NCBI RefSeq assembly: GCF_001625305.1
Contig: NW_017804342.1
Location: 1,490,874-1,554,873, forward strand
Direction of reading: 5' to 3'
Source: Branchiostoma belcheri
Lineage: Eukaryota > Chordata > Leptocardii > Amphioxiformes > Branchiostomatidae
DNA: 64,000 bases
In this document: positions 49,101 to 59,555 of the stretch, piece by piece
Numbering within the stretch: the stretch's first letter is position 1
Layout: every line of letters starts with the position of its first letter
Made by a program: the position numbers and the translations under genes
Notes under the pieces: generated by a model
Databases searched by the model: none
What the model saw: the letters and a program-made list of their open reading frames with translations, nothing else
What the model was told of the DNA's origin: nothing

Positions 49101-49430
49101 GGCGGCGGTTGTGACGTCATAAGTCGAGACAAGTACTAGTACTGTAGACTCACCGGACAGAAGCGATGCCACCGCTGCGATGGCGAAGCTCATGACGACA
49201 CCAGGTCCCGCCATGTTTCGCGCCACCAGCCCGGAGACCACGTACATTCCCGTCCCCACACAGCTCCCCACCCCCAGTGACGTCAGGTCACGTGTCGTCA
49301 GACACTTCTGGAACTTCGTCGTCATGGGGATGGCCTCGCTCTCGATCTGAGAGTCCAGAGGCTTGGTCCGGAACACGCGCGTGCGCAGTCCCTCCGCCAT
49401 ACGCTGTGGGTTAAAGTTCCTGATACCCAT
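31102..49430 (-). CDS. SLC7A14: Cationic amino acid transporter 14 (SLC7A14), complete, 12 coding exons, 725 aa
   Basis: Minus-strand exons in order: 49430-49154, 39958-39728, 38289-38081, 37541-37356, 36417-36248, 35686-35587, 35103-34894, 34208-34125, 33477-33356, 32989-32803, 32341-32176 and 31337-31102 (TAA). All junctions are AG/GT and total 2178 nt. It belongs to the APC-superfamily CAT branch, predicted with 14 membrane segments; mammalian SLC7A14 sits in lysosomal or other intracellular membranes and its substrate is debated. SLC7A14 rather than CAT1-4 is shown by [109 protein letters not shown] and [16 protein letters not shown]. The loop at about 410-530 and the C-terminal tail are the divergent parts. 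Human SLC7A14 is 771 aa, so the loop and tail are shorter here. The start at 49430 leaves the conserved FRTKP segment near residue 20. Confidence 0.97.
31490..32172 (-). repeat. Tandem array of four partial copies of SLC7A14 exon 11 with its splice donor, period about 157 bp
   Basis: The motif gacctatcg, which contains the donor complement, starts at 31546, 31703, 31859 and 32016, and in the genuine exon at 32173. Each unit holds about 67 bp of the exon's 3' end (coding [20 protein letters not shown] or a variant), the donor gtcagtg and about 90 bp of intron. The copy at 31703 is the most diverged. No copy carries the true acceptor or the first 100 bp of the exon, so they are partial duplicates and not extra exons. 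Confidence 0.93.
34357..34560 (+). mobile_element. tRNA-derived SINE in SLC7A14 intron 7
   Basis: A tRNA-like head has the A-box-like tggcgtagcggcagagtg and the B box ggttcgagtcc at 34418-34428. A body with cccttgggaaaggcacttta follows, a core shared by many marine invertebrate SINEs. A short A-run ends it. The head lacks a convincing acceptor stem. Confidence 0.75.
35222..35270 (-). repeat. Duplicated SLC7A14 exon 7 acceptor junction
   Basis: atagacatcatctctatcag at 35228-35247, followed by gtcctgcaga, repeats 35082-35110, which spans the exon 7 acceptor. On the minus strand the copy carries a strong ctgcag acceptor followed by the first 20-odd coding bases (DLIEMMS). Between the two copies lies an inverted repeat (aggaaaactg and cagttttcct). 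Confidence 0.8.
36477..36697. mobile_element. TTAA-flanked MITE with about 100-bp hairpin arms in SLC7A14 intron 4
   Basis: The ends agttaaaac and gttttaact are followed by long inverted arms (for example ctcagtagactgacccagtg and cactgggtcagtctactgag). TTAA flanks both sides (36473-36476 and 36698-36701). The element sits about 55 bp upstream of the exon 5 acceptor on the transcribed strand. Confidence 0.85.
36744..36935 (+). mobile_element. tRNA-derived SINE
   Basis: The tRNA-like head has gtcaagtgggtagagtgct as A-box region and gggttcgattccc as B box near 36790. A short non-tRNA body follows, ending in an A-run at about 36935. It lies in SLC7A14 intron 4. Confidence 0.7.
37853..38046 (-). 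repeat. Decayed partial duplicates of SLC7A14 exon 3 with (CAAA)n
   Basis: Plus 37930-38030 is a near copy of the 3' half of exon 3 (38081-38186). It codes [20 protein letters not shown] in the same frame, but its donor has changed from gtacga to atacgt. A shorter third match (VWMFIMV) is at about 37853-37880. Each unit is separated by a (caaa)n run, the same arrangement as next to the genuine exon. Confidence 0.88.
38290..39727. other. SLC7A14 intron 2, 3' of exon 2
   Basis: A/T-rich intron with no further exon, RNA gene or repeat family that I can support. Confidence 0.6.
42084..42255. mobile_element. TTAA-flanked MITE, AGGCCCATTATG ends
   Basis: The ends aggcccattatgtaactttt and aaaagttacataatgggcct are perfect 20-bp inverted repeats. 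TTAA lies on both sides (42080-42083 and 42256-42259). The interior is A/T-rich and non-coding. Confidence 0.92.
43628..43833. mobile_element. MITE, TAGCCTC family, copy 3, with a large internal palindrome
   Basis: The ends are tagcctctatagctaccag and cctggtagaggcta. Inside, ccaggggagttggtccgct and agcggaccaactcccctgg form a near-perfect palindrome. The interior words gcatgttatctgtct and ggccaatttct are shared with copy 1. Only a 5-bp flank match (actgt) is visible. Confidence 0.8.
44465..44685 (+). mobile_element. Dispersed inverted-repeat element, GCAGAAC(G/T)TACTG family, copy C
   Basis: The ends gcaggtactgcgcctgcg and cgcaggcgcagtgcttctgc are inverted. The interior shares gttttcaaatgttgtg with copies A and B. 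It lies in the large SLC7A14 intron. Confidence 0.55.
45473..45876. mobile_element. MITE, AGGCCA(C/T) family, copy 2
   Basis: The ends aaggccatgttgatttgatt and aatcaaatcaacatggcct are inverted, and both continue into atatggatgacatcc. The interior resembles 21635-22011 in reverse orientation. Confidence 0.85.
48672..49119 (-). promoter_or_regulatory. CRE (TGACGTCA) and YY1-type motif cluster at the start of the large SLC7A14 intron
   Basis: Perfect TGACGTCA occurs at 48672-48679, 48790-48797, 49060-49067 and 49112-49119. A fifth lies in the adjacent coding exon at 49278-49285. Between about 49007 and 49119 a unit of roughly 60 bp is duplicated: gccatnttgaat, then tccaacatggcggcg, then the CRE. 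This gives two YY1-type AACATGGCGGC cores and two weaker ATGGCGTCC ones. It is a candidate internal promoter or enhancer for SLC7A14; activity is not shown. Confidence 0.55.
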
Positions 49431-49590
49431 TTGGTTTCCTTTTATGTGTAAACCAACCACAGAAAAGCAACTCGACTGTCCTACAACGTGTGTGTAAGTT
49501 CTTCTACGCCCTGCTTCTCTCGCTGCTGGTTGGCCTGTGCTTGCCTTGTGGCCACCTGGGTCCTTTTACACGGGCCGGCTTGGCGACGAT
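49431..49590 (-). other. SLC7A14: SLC7A14 5' UTR part of the first coding exon
   Basis: On the minus strand a gttttgcag acceptor ends at 49591 and the sequence runs without a competing in-frame ATG to the start codon at 49430. This predicts at least one upstream non-coding exon, consistent with the non-coding first exon in vertebrate SLC7A14. The upstream exon was not located. Confidence 0.5.
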
Positions 49591-50332
49591 CTGCAAAACA
49601 AGCAAATATAAGTTACAACTTCATCCACACCATCCTAAACACACCAAAACAATCCATGGAAAGCGCTTAGTTCTATCCGAAGATAACGAAATTGGATTAT
49701 AAGCTCTCATACATAAGAACAGTTGCCTGTAGGCAAGATGTATTGGCAAATAAATGTAAGCTAAAACTAAACAGCCAGATCCTAGCTACAACAAAACAAT
49801 CTCTTGGGGGGTTTCCTTTTATTTGGCGAAAACCATAAGGGACTTAGAGTTGTCAAACCAAGAAACCAACTCCTCACTAATATGACTTGACGGTAACCTT
49901 TAAGCAACACTTATGCAAGCAGATGCCAATCACCATCAAACACGTCCATCCTAGATACATCAAAACATTCACTTTCGAGAGCTTCGTTATATTTGAAGAG
50001 GAGGAAAAGACACTTAAAGCTGTAAAACCGAAAAACCAATTTGTGTTGCGCCCGAGGCGGCGCCTACTCGGGTATTCCACCGGGGAACTTTTGACATTTC
50101 CAGCGGTAAAGCCTCCGCCTACACCGGCACCTGGTGTTCGTCAGATAAAACTGCTCAAAAAGTCGGAAACTTCCTCTTGAGTGGCATTATCTCTATAGTA
50201 CGACACCACTGAAAATCGTGTGGATTTTTTCTGTACGAATATTCCTCTTTAACAATCATCATTTGATTTGATTCCATTTGATTTATTGAAATTGCAACAC
50301 ACGTGCAATACACGTGGAACTCCAACTAACAT

Positions 50333-50435
50333 CCAACCAACCAACCAACCAACCAACCAACCAACCAACCAACCAACCAACCAACCAACCAACCAACCAA
50401 CCAACCAACCAACCAACCAACCAACCAACCAACCA
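50333..50435. repeat. (CCAA)n microsatellite, about 25 units
   Basis: An uninterrupted ccaa run of about 100 bp. The open frames across it on both strands are repeat artefacts. Confidence 0.98.
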
Positions 50436-50864
50436 GTCATGTCTCTTTTCGACATAGAAACGAAGAATTATGAACCAGCATCCTTCGCACGTTTTGAAGC
50501 CCAAACGTATTCTTCAGATCCCAGATGGATTCTACTACCTGCTAGTCTCTAATATCTGCTCCATGTATGTTCATACAAGCATGGACAGGGGAGACGAGTC
50601 GTGACTAGAGTTTTGTTGCCGAGATTGTTTCTGAAATCACTGCAGATCGATTTTTCATATATGTGAGCTGAGAACATGGCTCCAGCTCAGCGCATGACCT
50701 GTTCGGTTTAAACCTTTTTTTTTCACAGAACACAAACTCAATGTCTTCCAAAATAAATGTATATTAGAATCTTCTGGCCATACACAATCTCCAATAAAAA
50801 TCTTCATCTGAAAATAGGACTCATGACAATACACCAAATGCTGATAAACAGATGATGGAGATGG

Positions 50865-51086
50865 TTAGGTCATATATGCCGCATGCCATCAGAAAGTATC
50901 ACCAGAACAGCTCTAAGATGGACGCCTCAGGGCAGGAGACTGAGAGGAAGACCGAAGGAATCATCATGGCGAAGAACCATCGATAAAGAAGTGCGGAGCC
51001 ATGGTTTCACTCTTGACGAGGCACCAAAGATGACAGCGGATCGAGCCAGATGGAAGAGCTACCTTAAGAGCCATGCTGGTTCTTAG
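50865..51086 (+). mobile_element. C-terminal fragment of a non-LTR retrotransposon ORF
   Basis: The frame beginning WLGHICRMPSESITRTALRW has the RGRP and SWRRTIDKE blocks and ends DRARWKSYLKSHAGS before a stop. This GH-RM-P, GRRxRGRP, TWRRT, DRxRWR series is the known C-terminus of many LINE pol proteins. No RT domain precedes it, so it is a 5'-truncated insertion. Confidence 0.85.
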
Positions 51087-51109
51087 AGAAACCTTAAAAG
51101 TTTACTGAG

Positions 51110-53340
51110 ACCTTTGATCTAACGTCCTGTCAGTGTCTCCAATGTGCATAGCATTCAGGGATCAACTATACGGACACACAGGCAAACATACAAACAGACA
51201 GACCGGCAACAAAACTTCCGTACATGGCACGGACGTAACAATGTCAGCCATACACGAAGGTAACGACACAGAAAAACACAACACAACATATACTAAATGT
51301 GAACTTACAGTTCAACATAACACAGCACAACAAATTACAACGAAGTGCTCGTATTACATAACGCATTACAACATAACACAGTAAAGTAGAGCAAAGCGTG
51401 TTTCAGTACAACACATCTCCGCACTATCTACTTGTCCACTTTGGATGAGTACAACTGCATTTCAGATAATGAGATATTGGCTGACTCGAGCCGTGTTACG
51501 TATGTGGAATTTCTAACTGAGAGCACCCTCTATGAAAGCGTTGCAGATAAAGTCAAGATACAGACAGACGGCTTGAGCAGGATGAACAGTGGTGTGCATC
51601 ACATTTGACAGTATAGGGACAATAGATTTACGTGGATTTGCATCGAACATTGATCAGTTAAGGCGGGTATACGCCATGACCTAAATGTTGAGATTTTGTA
51701 CATTTTAACACAACTGATTCTCAAAGTCATGGATTGTGGTAACAATGGCAAACAGTAAGAGTCAAACAGAAAACGTTTCGCTACTTTTGTCACAAGATAA
51801 GCCAAGCTTCAATTGCTAAAAATATATATGCTGCATTTTTCTGTAGCCATAGAGTAATGTAGTTCCTATCTCATAAGCTATAGCTGCACATTTTTACCCT
51901 ATTTATGCAATTTTTGCATTCAAATTCATATAATTAGGTCATGTATTACGAAACGTTGAAGCAGTGAGATGTTAGGAATTTTGAGATTTGTTGGATCCGT
52001 ATTTCCTAATAATTATAAAAATTTTACATTTAGATTTAATCATTTAATCATGTATCACAAATACACGAAACAGTGAAATTTTACAAAAATAATTTGAGAT
52101 TTCAGTTTCAGGCGTTTCTTGCTTTGCTAACTATATACTAATTATGGTAATTTCATGTTAAAATTTCAATAATTAGAGTCTTTATTACGAAGAAATGAAG
52201 CACTTCAATTTCAGAGAAAAAATAGCAAAAGTTGAGATTTCCGTTAACGTTTCAGATATTTAACGCGTTGTGAACTGGATACATGAATACCGGTACATAA
52301 CCTGGCATTAATTATGCAAACCCTCTGCACAAATTGGCTTTTGTTGGTCCGTTATTCAGAGGGTCGGCTCGGGAGCAGTGCATACTTCATTCCCTTCATT
52401 ATGCCATAGAAATCCCCCGCAATATCTCTCTTTTGTTACATGTATCTTCACCTACACATGCTCGCCTACGCCTAGAGGCGTTAGTCATGGAAATACTCAT
52501 CCACAAAGTGCAAAATTCCTAGCAGGAAATCTTAAACGTCTGTTGCTTGTATTTATCCAAATTTCATTTCGTCATTTTTTTAAATAGACAACATGATTAT
52601 CTATATTTAGATGCAAAATTGTCATAAATAGGGTAAAAATATCCCAAACATAAAGGCTATGAGATAAGAACAATGTGTATTCATGCCTACAGTAATATAC
52701 AAATGATAAATATATCTATTTAATATGTTTAATATATACGGACAATTTCTATTTAATATATTTAATATATATTTAATATATTTATTTTTAAGCATACAAT
52801 GACATATGTATAATGTGTCTGAAGTAAAGTATAAATAGATGAATAAACCAATATCTCGGAGTTAAGAACAAAGTCATGCTGAACAAGATTTTGGAAATGA
52901 ACGTTTATTTCATTTATCGCCCTCCAACACGCTGCCATGAATAGCATGCAGAATGTGACAAATTGCTACTGTTACCGGTATCGTTCCTGCCCCAATTAAT
53001 TTTCAAACGTAACGTTATGAACAGGCATTTTTAATTTATCACCAACATGGCGAGAACAATCTTCAGTCTTCACTTATGCAGCGTTAATAGCCTGAAATGT
53101 ATATGAACTACGTTACGTACTACAATTGTGGACTTTGAAATGATATTGCGGTATATATAATACATGTATTACAACCAAGGCCAACACACTTTGGTACAGT
53201 TGGTTATTTTAACAAGATTTCGCCTACGAATTTGAGAATCAGCCGCACCCATTTTGTAACCTTAAGCGGTTTGTGTGCACTTCTTCTACTCTAAAGACAT
53301 ACATATTTGAAATGATAGAACGAAATATGGGAAAATACCT
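51110..53340. other. Non-coding A/T-rich interval
   Basis: Short A/T-rich tandem words (tttaatata, around 52710-52790) are present. No gene, RNA gene or clear element boundary is supported. Confidence 0.4.
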
Positions 53341-53660
53341 CTTTTGAGAGAGCTGTCTCCTCGCTCCTTCCCAGGGTAGTGTGCTACTGCGCTGTTTGCT
53401 CCTTCCCAGGGTGTTACTACTAGGGCCAGATGGCTGCTATCTGCTCGTTCCCGGCCTCATCTTTGCGAAATGTCGTCTGCAGGGTTCGATTCGTCAGATT
53501 CGTTTTCTGGGGCGTCGTGGCGAGTCGCTTGGGCGGTTTACTGTCTGCCGTAGTGCCGTCTTGTCAGAGATACTGCTCCTCTCCCGACTCCCAACGCCGT
53601 ACAACCACCAGGCTTCCCTCCTCACGCCCTGCGCAAGGGATGCTGGGAACGGACAACACC
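53340..53660. promoter_or_regulatory. GC-rich island upstream of SLC7A14, candidate promoter or 5' non-coding exon
   Basis: Composition rises sharply against A/T-rich flanks. A ctccttcccagggt word is repeated at 53363 and 53399. Its position, 3.8 kb upstream of the first coding exon, fits a SLC7A14 non-coding exon 1. The open frames on the plus strand show no recognisable domain. Assignment is inference only. Confidence 0.3.
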
Positions 53661-54718
53661 AAGGTTAAGATTATTATGGGCAAGGTGTCCAAAGGGACTG
53701 ATCGTTTTACGTCGAGGGGGGTGCCTGTTACGGGATTGTTCATTGATATATCTACGGGGGCTGCGAATGTCGGCTACAGCGCTACGTGGAAAGGATGCAT
53801 TGTTAAGGCACAGGGTTTTATCATAATTCTATACGCCAGCTAAAAGAACGTATGAAAGCGTAAAATGTACATGACATATAATAACGCCACATGCACACTA
53901 TGGTCATGGAAAAACCGTTATTCATGAATCCATAGATGTCAGCATATTGAATATTCTTAGAACGAAAATTTTGATATAATGATAAATACATGTACAATGA
54001 TAACGACAACTTTGAATGTTTTAGACAAAAAATAATTCAAGGAAGGGAATTTCTATCTAGCAGGAACATTTTGATTCGCTTTCTAATGACGAGAATTTAG
54101 TAGCCATATTGCTAAGCAGAAATTGAATACTGCATAATGATATCTAAATGAAAGGCATGTGATTCGTAGGCGTGGTCCGCACGGGTTGAAGTGCGGATGC
54201 CTCTAGTGCGTATGAGTCATGATTTCAGGAAAAAAATAGTCAATCCTTTAGTACGAAATAGAAGCTGGTTTAGATTTAGTCGTGACTGTACAAAATGTGC
54301 ACAAATCACAGGGTTTAGCCAGACTAATATAGGTTTAAGTAGAGGTTTCCCATAGATATTTGCTCTTGGCGTCGAACAGGGCTCTATATGCATGAGTGAC
54401 CTGGTCTGCTCGCTGGATACTATGGATTTAGATGCTCTCCTGTTAGACTCAGCGAAAGTATGAACTCTGTCATTTCTTTTTACGATACAATTTATGTCTT
54501 GCTTATTGTTCTGTGGTGTTTTAATGTGTCGGCCATGACACCAGTATTAAATAATTGCCTGGGTCCAACGTGTATTGTTTTGTCACAATCCAAGTAAACC
54601 AGATAGGAAAATTATGTAAATGAATTTTAGAACGTGGACATTTTCTTCACACATTCCCTTCAATTTCTCTGATCTCCAAATCACCAGAGGGCTCATCATA
54701 CAACATTCTGAAGGTACT

Positions 54719-54890
54719 CTCCAAGCAGAAGTTTATGGGTTTTGGCTTATTTTGGCTTGTTTTTAGGCTTTTTATCCGGGTTTCTTTTTTTTTAACGCCA
54801 ACAAAAGATTCCAGTGCAGAAAAGAAACCCCGACAAAAAAAATCCTAAAAACACGCCAAAATAATCCAAAACCCAAACCTCTGCTTGGAG
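54719..54890. mobile_element. Inverted-repeat element, CTCCAAGCAGA family, copy 2
   Basis: The ends ctccaagcagaagttt and aaacctctgcttggag are inverted, and the arms continue (tgggttttggcttattttgg and ccaaaataatccaaaaccca). A further half-copy may run from about 54917 to 55070. Confidence 0.75.
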
Positions 54891-55079
54891 ACGCCAAAAC
54901 GCAGTTACTCATACTCTGCTTGGAGAATATAGGGAACGGTTATCATGGCTAAACGAGGTGTCACACCCCGGCAGATATCCAGTCACGGTCGCCACAAAGT
55001 CACCTGAAAGACGCGCACGGGACTGCTCAGTAATAACATTTATGCTAATCACCAAGCAGATCTTTCGCTGGCTGCAAGG

Positions 55080-57500
55080 CGGTATCAAATAGCCATGATA
55101 GTATCAATGATATATAACGGAAGTTTATTTGCAAATTCATGCCCTACAGGAAATTGCAATTGCAGCATACAATGTGTACATCATACACATAGTATTGTCA
55201 TTTCTTTTTGCAATACAATATAAATTCTGGTTCTGTTCGTTTCAATTAGGTTCTATTAACGTCTATTTGGTTTGTTAAGACGTATATACGACTTGGTGTG
55301 GTATCTCTGTGACTTGCACGTAGCCTTTGAGGCAAAAAATCACTGCAAATGTCATTCATTAATTAATAAGCAACATAAACGCCTAGATTTAAGCTTAACT
55401 GCCACAAAATTATCAACGACATTAATTATGATTTATAATTCAGTACTCCTGACTTTCCAGTCAGCCCATGTTGTATAATATGGTATAAAGAACTCGTCGT
55501 CTGAGTTCATCAAAAAGCCATTTTCTATTCTTGTCGTCCCACTAAACCGCAGGGGGATTAGATAAGAGTATGGGACGGTTTCATTAACATGTAAATATGC
55601 CGTGCGGGGAGGGCGACACAAAGTCAAGAGTGGCACAGCAGGACCGACGGCGTGCATGAGCGGAGACTCATGTAACCATAATCTAGTTTTCACTTCGAGC
55701 TGGGAATTGCTTTAGGAGCTCAACAGTCAGAATAACACGAATGAAGGAAAAGGGGAATAAAGAATTGGATAAAGTTATAACTGGCTTTTTGACATTTGGA
55801 GTTGATCTTACCTTCCACATTTCGAGAGGCAATTCATTTTTCAGGATTCTAATTCCTTTTCTAAGTATACTATAGTATTATGGACACTGCTGTATATGAT
55901 TGAAATGTCTGTATACTTGTCGGAAGGTCCTCTAGCTAACGTTGTAACATCGGTGGACATTACTCAATAGAAACATGGACCTAAATCATGTTTAAAGGTG
56001 CGCCATGTTGACGAAATCACGTTTACGCTACTTGATACAGCCACAATACAGTTTCATCGGGTAGTCATTGGGGGGTAATTTCTGTCAGGCTGATGTGATG
56101 TATTGTCGCTTTGGGGCACAGATGGCACCGAGCCGACCTTAACTCTGTACACATCTGTCATGGCAAATAAGCCGGCAGATAGGGCTGTGTCCGGAGTCAA
56201 GTCCAGAGGTTTAGGTTCAGTTCCGGAATCGTAAGTCCAGACCTAAACCCATGGCATATACAAAATTGCATGTTGGCAACCATGCAATGTTGTCTGGAGT
56301 TTTGCCCGACGTTTAAATATCGACATTGTAGAATAGTAAGGAAAATTTAACAGTACGCAAGCTTAAATAACACTACGAATATTCACACCACGAACATGCC
56401 ACCAATTTGCCGTAATAATGAAACTGTTTGAACTGTAATTGCTACACTTAAAGATTGAGCACCCATGATATATTTCTAGCTCAACCTGCCAAGAGACTTA
56501 CAGAAAATTTGATCCTCTAGCCCCTAGCTAACAAAATCGCCATTAAAACGCATAATTGGTGTGTGCGGTGTGTTCGTTGAAGGAAAACTAATTCTGAACA
56601 GCGACTGATAAAAATAGCCACAATCGTGATCGAAAAAGACACGAAATAATCTCCCAGAATATCCACAGAAATTATTCGTTGAAGGAAGACTGGTTCTGTA
56701 CCGGGAATGATAAAGATAGTCACAATCGTGATCTAAAGAGACACGAGGTAATGTCCCAGAATACCTGCCAAAATTAAAGACAAATAGAAAATAATGAGGA
56801 ACCTATTCTTGTCATCGGCATTATTAGATACATGTGTTGTGGCTTCTAACAGAGAGGTGGGGAGGGGGGCATATTAATGATGAATTAGTCACATTTCTGT
56901 CTGGGGTCAACATAAACATTAGCGGCTTCTTTGTCTGCTGCAATTGTCCCTAGAGGGCGGCGCTTTTGCAACTACAATCTGGTCTGGCGAAATAAGGTGG
57001 CATGACCTCTATTCTCACTACAAATGGTGGTGCCAACGGTTCTGTAAAAGCACTGTAGTAGCAACCATTCATTAAAAAACTGAAACGTAATTCTTAATTT
57101 GGGAAAAGTTCAAAGAATGGAATCATGGCTTTTAGAAAATGGTAATTATATACGTTTCTCTTATAATTGTTACTATGACACCAAATTAATTGATGAAATA
57201 AAACTTGCCTTCAATTAAGGTGCGTCAAAGAAACAACTTAAAAATCAATTATGAAATATTTTGACGGATGATATGTATTACACGTACATTTGGCATATTT
57301 TGCATTCGTAGTAAATGGTTTGTTTGCGTCAGCGAAAGCACTCAAGTCCTCCGAGTTCCATAACCATACGTATGTTAGCATTCCCTGTATTTCCGTCCAT
57401 GCGTTTTTCTAAGTGCATGTAATATGTACCAGCTGTACAAAAACATACCGCTGAAACATTGCTGAAACAATACGGCAAAGGCGACTAGGTTTTGTAGGCC
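55080..57500. other. Non-coding interval
   Basis: No exon or element is supported. A GC-richer stretch at about 55540-55690 lacks repeat features and might be a conserved non-coding element. Confidence 0.35.
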
Positions 57501-57532
57501 ACTGTTGGAGGAAAAAGAATGAGGTAGTACAC

Positions 57533-57715
57533 AAGTTCTTACTGTGGAACCAGAATCATGGAAAGAGAAGTCGTGGAAGACCACATTTAACTTACATAAA
57601 GCAACTAGAGGCTGACAGTGGAATGACTCTAAGTCAACTGCCTGCTGCGATGGGAGATAGAGAGAAATGGAAACAGACAATCGTGGGGAGACTTCGAGCG
57701 ATCAGGACGCAATGA
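57533..57715 (+). mobile_element. C-terminal fragment of a second non-LTR retrotransposon ORF
   Basis: The frame KFLLWNQNHGKRSRGRPHLT continues through QLEADSGMTLSQL, then DREKWKQTIVGRLRAIRTQ and TGA at 57713-57715, followed by gtgagtga. The RSRGRP and DREKWK blocks are the usual LINE C-terminal signature. It differs from the fragment at 50865, so a second family is present. Confidence 0.85.
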
Positions 57716-57964
57716 GTGAGTGAAGACGTACCAAATACATAATAACCTAGCGGTCATTAAAATATACGTGCGTCACTCCACCATATGGTGGCTCCCTGGT
57801 GGTTTGGTAATTGAAAATTGGGCATATTTGTAATTACCGTTAAGCTGTGTGTATCCTTTGTGCGCCCAGGGTTTTTATTTCCCGTTTATCATATGGAAAG
57901 AGAAAGCCTGGATTGTATTTTGATGCAGATTATTGGGGCAAAGTGAGGCCACCGACACGCCGTG

Positions 57965-58340
57965 GAATATGTATATTGTTCACTAGCCTTCTGTCAAGCT
58001 TGTCAAGCGCCATTTTGTGTGATGCATTGCCAGTTCTTCATAGCAACAGTCATAGAATATCAATTTGAACACTAATTGAAATATTAACCAAGTTTAAAAG
58101 TTTTCCTTTCATCTACTAAGAAATACAAAAATTTACATATTGTTCACTAGACTTCTGTCAAGCTTGTGGTACGCCATTTTGGGTGAAAAGCAGATACATG
58201 TACATATGCATTGCCAGTTCTTCATAGCAACAGTGCATAGCATAGCATATCAATGTGAACACCAATTGAAAGATTAACCAAGATTAAAAGTTAATTAACG
58301 AAACATTCTTCTTTCATTTACTGAGCAATACAAAAACGAA
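57965..58340. repeat. Diverged tandem duplication of about 170 bp
   Basis: attgttcactag-cttctgtcaagcttgt, then gcattgccagttcttcatag and gattaaccaag occur in the same order from about 57973 and from about 58139. Small indels separate the copies. Confidence 0.75.
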
Positions 58341-58436
58341 CAACTGGACCAAAAATGATAGTCTTGTTAAGAGAACGTTTGATAACTAGATTCAAATTGT
58401 GGGACATAAAATGGACAACCTGGTACTTAGAACAGC

Positions 58437-58550
58437 AAAAAGATCATTTTGAAGCCACAGAAAGCGTGCAATAGACTGGCTTTTAAACCTGACTGCCCCT
58501 TCAGCACCAAGGACAGGGCCAGGTGCAAAATGTTGCACGTAGTCGCCTGA
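58437..58550 (-). repeat. Dispersed repeat 'cctgtccttggtgctga', copy 1
   Basis: Its reverse complement shares cctgtccttggtgctgaa and ctattgcacgctt with 59140-59240. It was annotated only as a repeat because no frame is preserved. Confidence 0.5.
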
Positions 58551-58573
58551 GTCTACGTAAAACTGCTTTAACA

Positions 58574-58608
<35 letters not shown>
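58574..58608. repeat. (AAAT)n microsatellite
   Basis: An uninterrupted ataa run of about 35 bp, directly after the dispersed repeat copy at 58437-58550. Confidence 0.9.
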
Positions 58609-58697
58609 CATCGCTGTAAAGGTTTTCCATCCCTTCGCGACACGACTGTTGAAGGTGACATTTTTAACCTTCATTGTTGAAAGTCGATATGTTTAAC

Positions 58698-58808
58698 CTT
58701 GATACCAAACTCGCCAAGGTCGCCGTAAATACGATTTGTGGTGTTGACGAAGACGGACCTTGCGTGGATCAGGTTAAGAAGCTGGTTCCCTCCGCCCACA
58801 CTCCAAAT
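58698..58808 (-). CDS. Unidentified exon-like ORF, 37 codons
   Basis: On the minus strand a long pyrimidine tract and ctctgcag acceptor precede an open 111-bp segment that codes IWSVGGGNQLLNLIHARSVF and then VNTTNRIYGDLGEFGIK. It is followed by the moderate donor AAG|gttaaa. It looks like an internal phase-0 exon. The opening residues faintly recall the GGN segment of prenylcysteine-oxidase-like flavoproteins, but the remainder does not follow that family and no neighbouring exon was found. I do not recognise it. It may be a relic or a chance ORF. Confidence 0.25.
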
Positions 58809-59139
58809 CTGCAGAGCTCGTGACAGGAGAAGTAATAGGATTAAAGGCACAACTTCCGCTTCCTCTTGTGTGCGAACAGGTTTAGCGATAGGAAATGGGT
58901 TATTACCGGAACATACCAAACTGAACGCGAGGGGTGTTGTGTCAGACGGATTTTTTCTCCCTTTGTGTTACAGCCGTGAAAACATTTCTGCCACTCGATT
59001 CTGCGTGTAATCTTCAGTGCGAATTTTTTTCACTATGGTGGTCTTGGCTTACGTGCATACTTTCAAATTGTGTCCTACACCCCACTCCAAAGTTGAAATG
59101 GACCAACCCTGAGTGACTGTGGCGTCGCAAACCGTGCAA

Positions 59140-59240
59140 CAATTTACAGCTGGTCCTGTCCTTGGTGCTGAACGAACAGTTCGGTACGAGAGTCGGTCTA
59201 TTGCACGCTTGATGTGGCTCCGGGGTGACCTTCTTGTTGT
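59140..59240 (+). repeat. Dispersed repeat 'cctgtccttggtgctga', copy 2
   Basis: Inverted partner of 58437-58550. Shorter matches to the same words occur at about 28352 and 28490. Confidence 0.5.
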
Positions 59241-59542
59241 TATAAGAGGGCATAGCCTGGTTACCCGTCTGAAATTCCACGATTTCTCTCTAAAAATCAC
59301 CACAATCAGGCCATCAAACGGCTCAAGTTCACTACCTTATTAACAATAAACAACCAAAAAACCATGCAAAATATTTTCTGACAAAACGCATGTTTTTAAA
59401 CATTGCATTTGCTTCTTTAAAATTATCGTTATTGTATTTGCTTTTCCATCTGCTCTTTGTGTTTAATAAACGAGTTATAATCAATTAGTGTTGTTTTCAT
59501 CTCATCCGGGGACCGAAAAACCTAGCTCCTAGTTGGACAGGT

Positions 59543-59555
59543 AGGTCAGAGGTCA
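59543..59555 (+). promoter_or_regulatory. Perfect DR1 nuclear-receptor element AGGTCAGAGGTCA
   Basis: Two AGGTCA half-sites one base apart, the arrangement recognised by RXR heterodimers, HNF4 and COUP-TF. It stands in a GC-richer stretch (59500-59780) without repeat features that also contains tgacgtcacgtga near 59690. Confidence 0.4.

Larger units (their letters stand above)
39959..49153. other. SLC7A14 intron between the first two coding exons, 9.2 kb
   Basis: The largest intron of the gene. It contains four inverted-repeat elements (listed) and a CRE/YY1 cluster at its 5' end. The rest is unique-looking DNA with some GC-rich islands (for example 44790-44890 and 46860-47060) that could be regulatory. 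No coding exon was supported. Confidence 0.6.

Noticed and set aside
50249-50552. Repetitive ORFs of Trp-Leu-Val-Gly or Gln-Pro-Thr-Asn units
   Set aside because: Translation of the (CCAA)n microsatellite on both strands.
53381-53843. Overlapping plus-strand ORFs as a small gene
   Set aside because: No domain, no splice or polyadenylation context; they reflect low stop-codon density in a GC-rich island.
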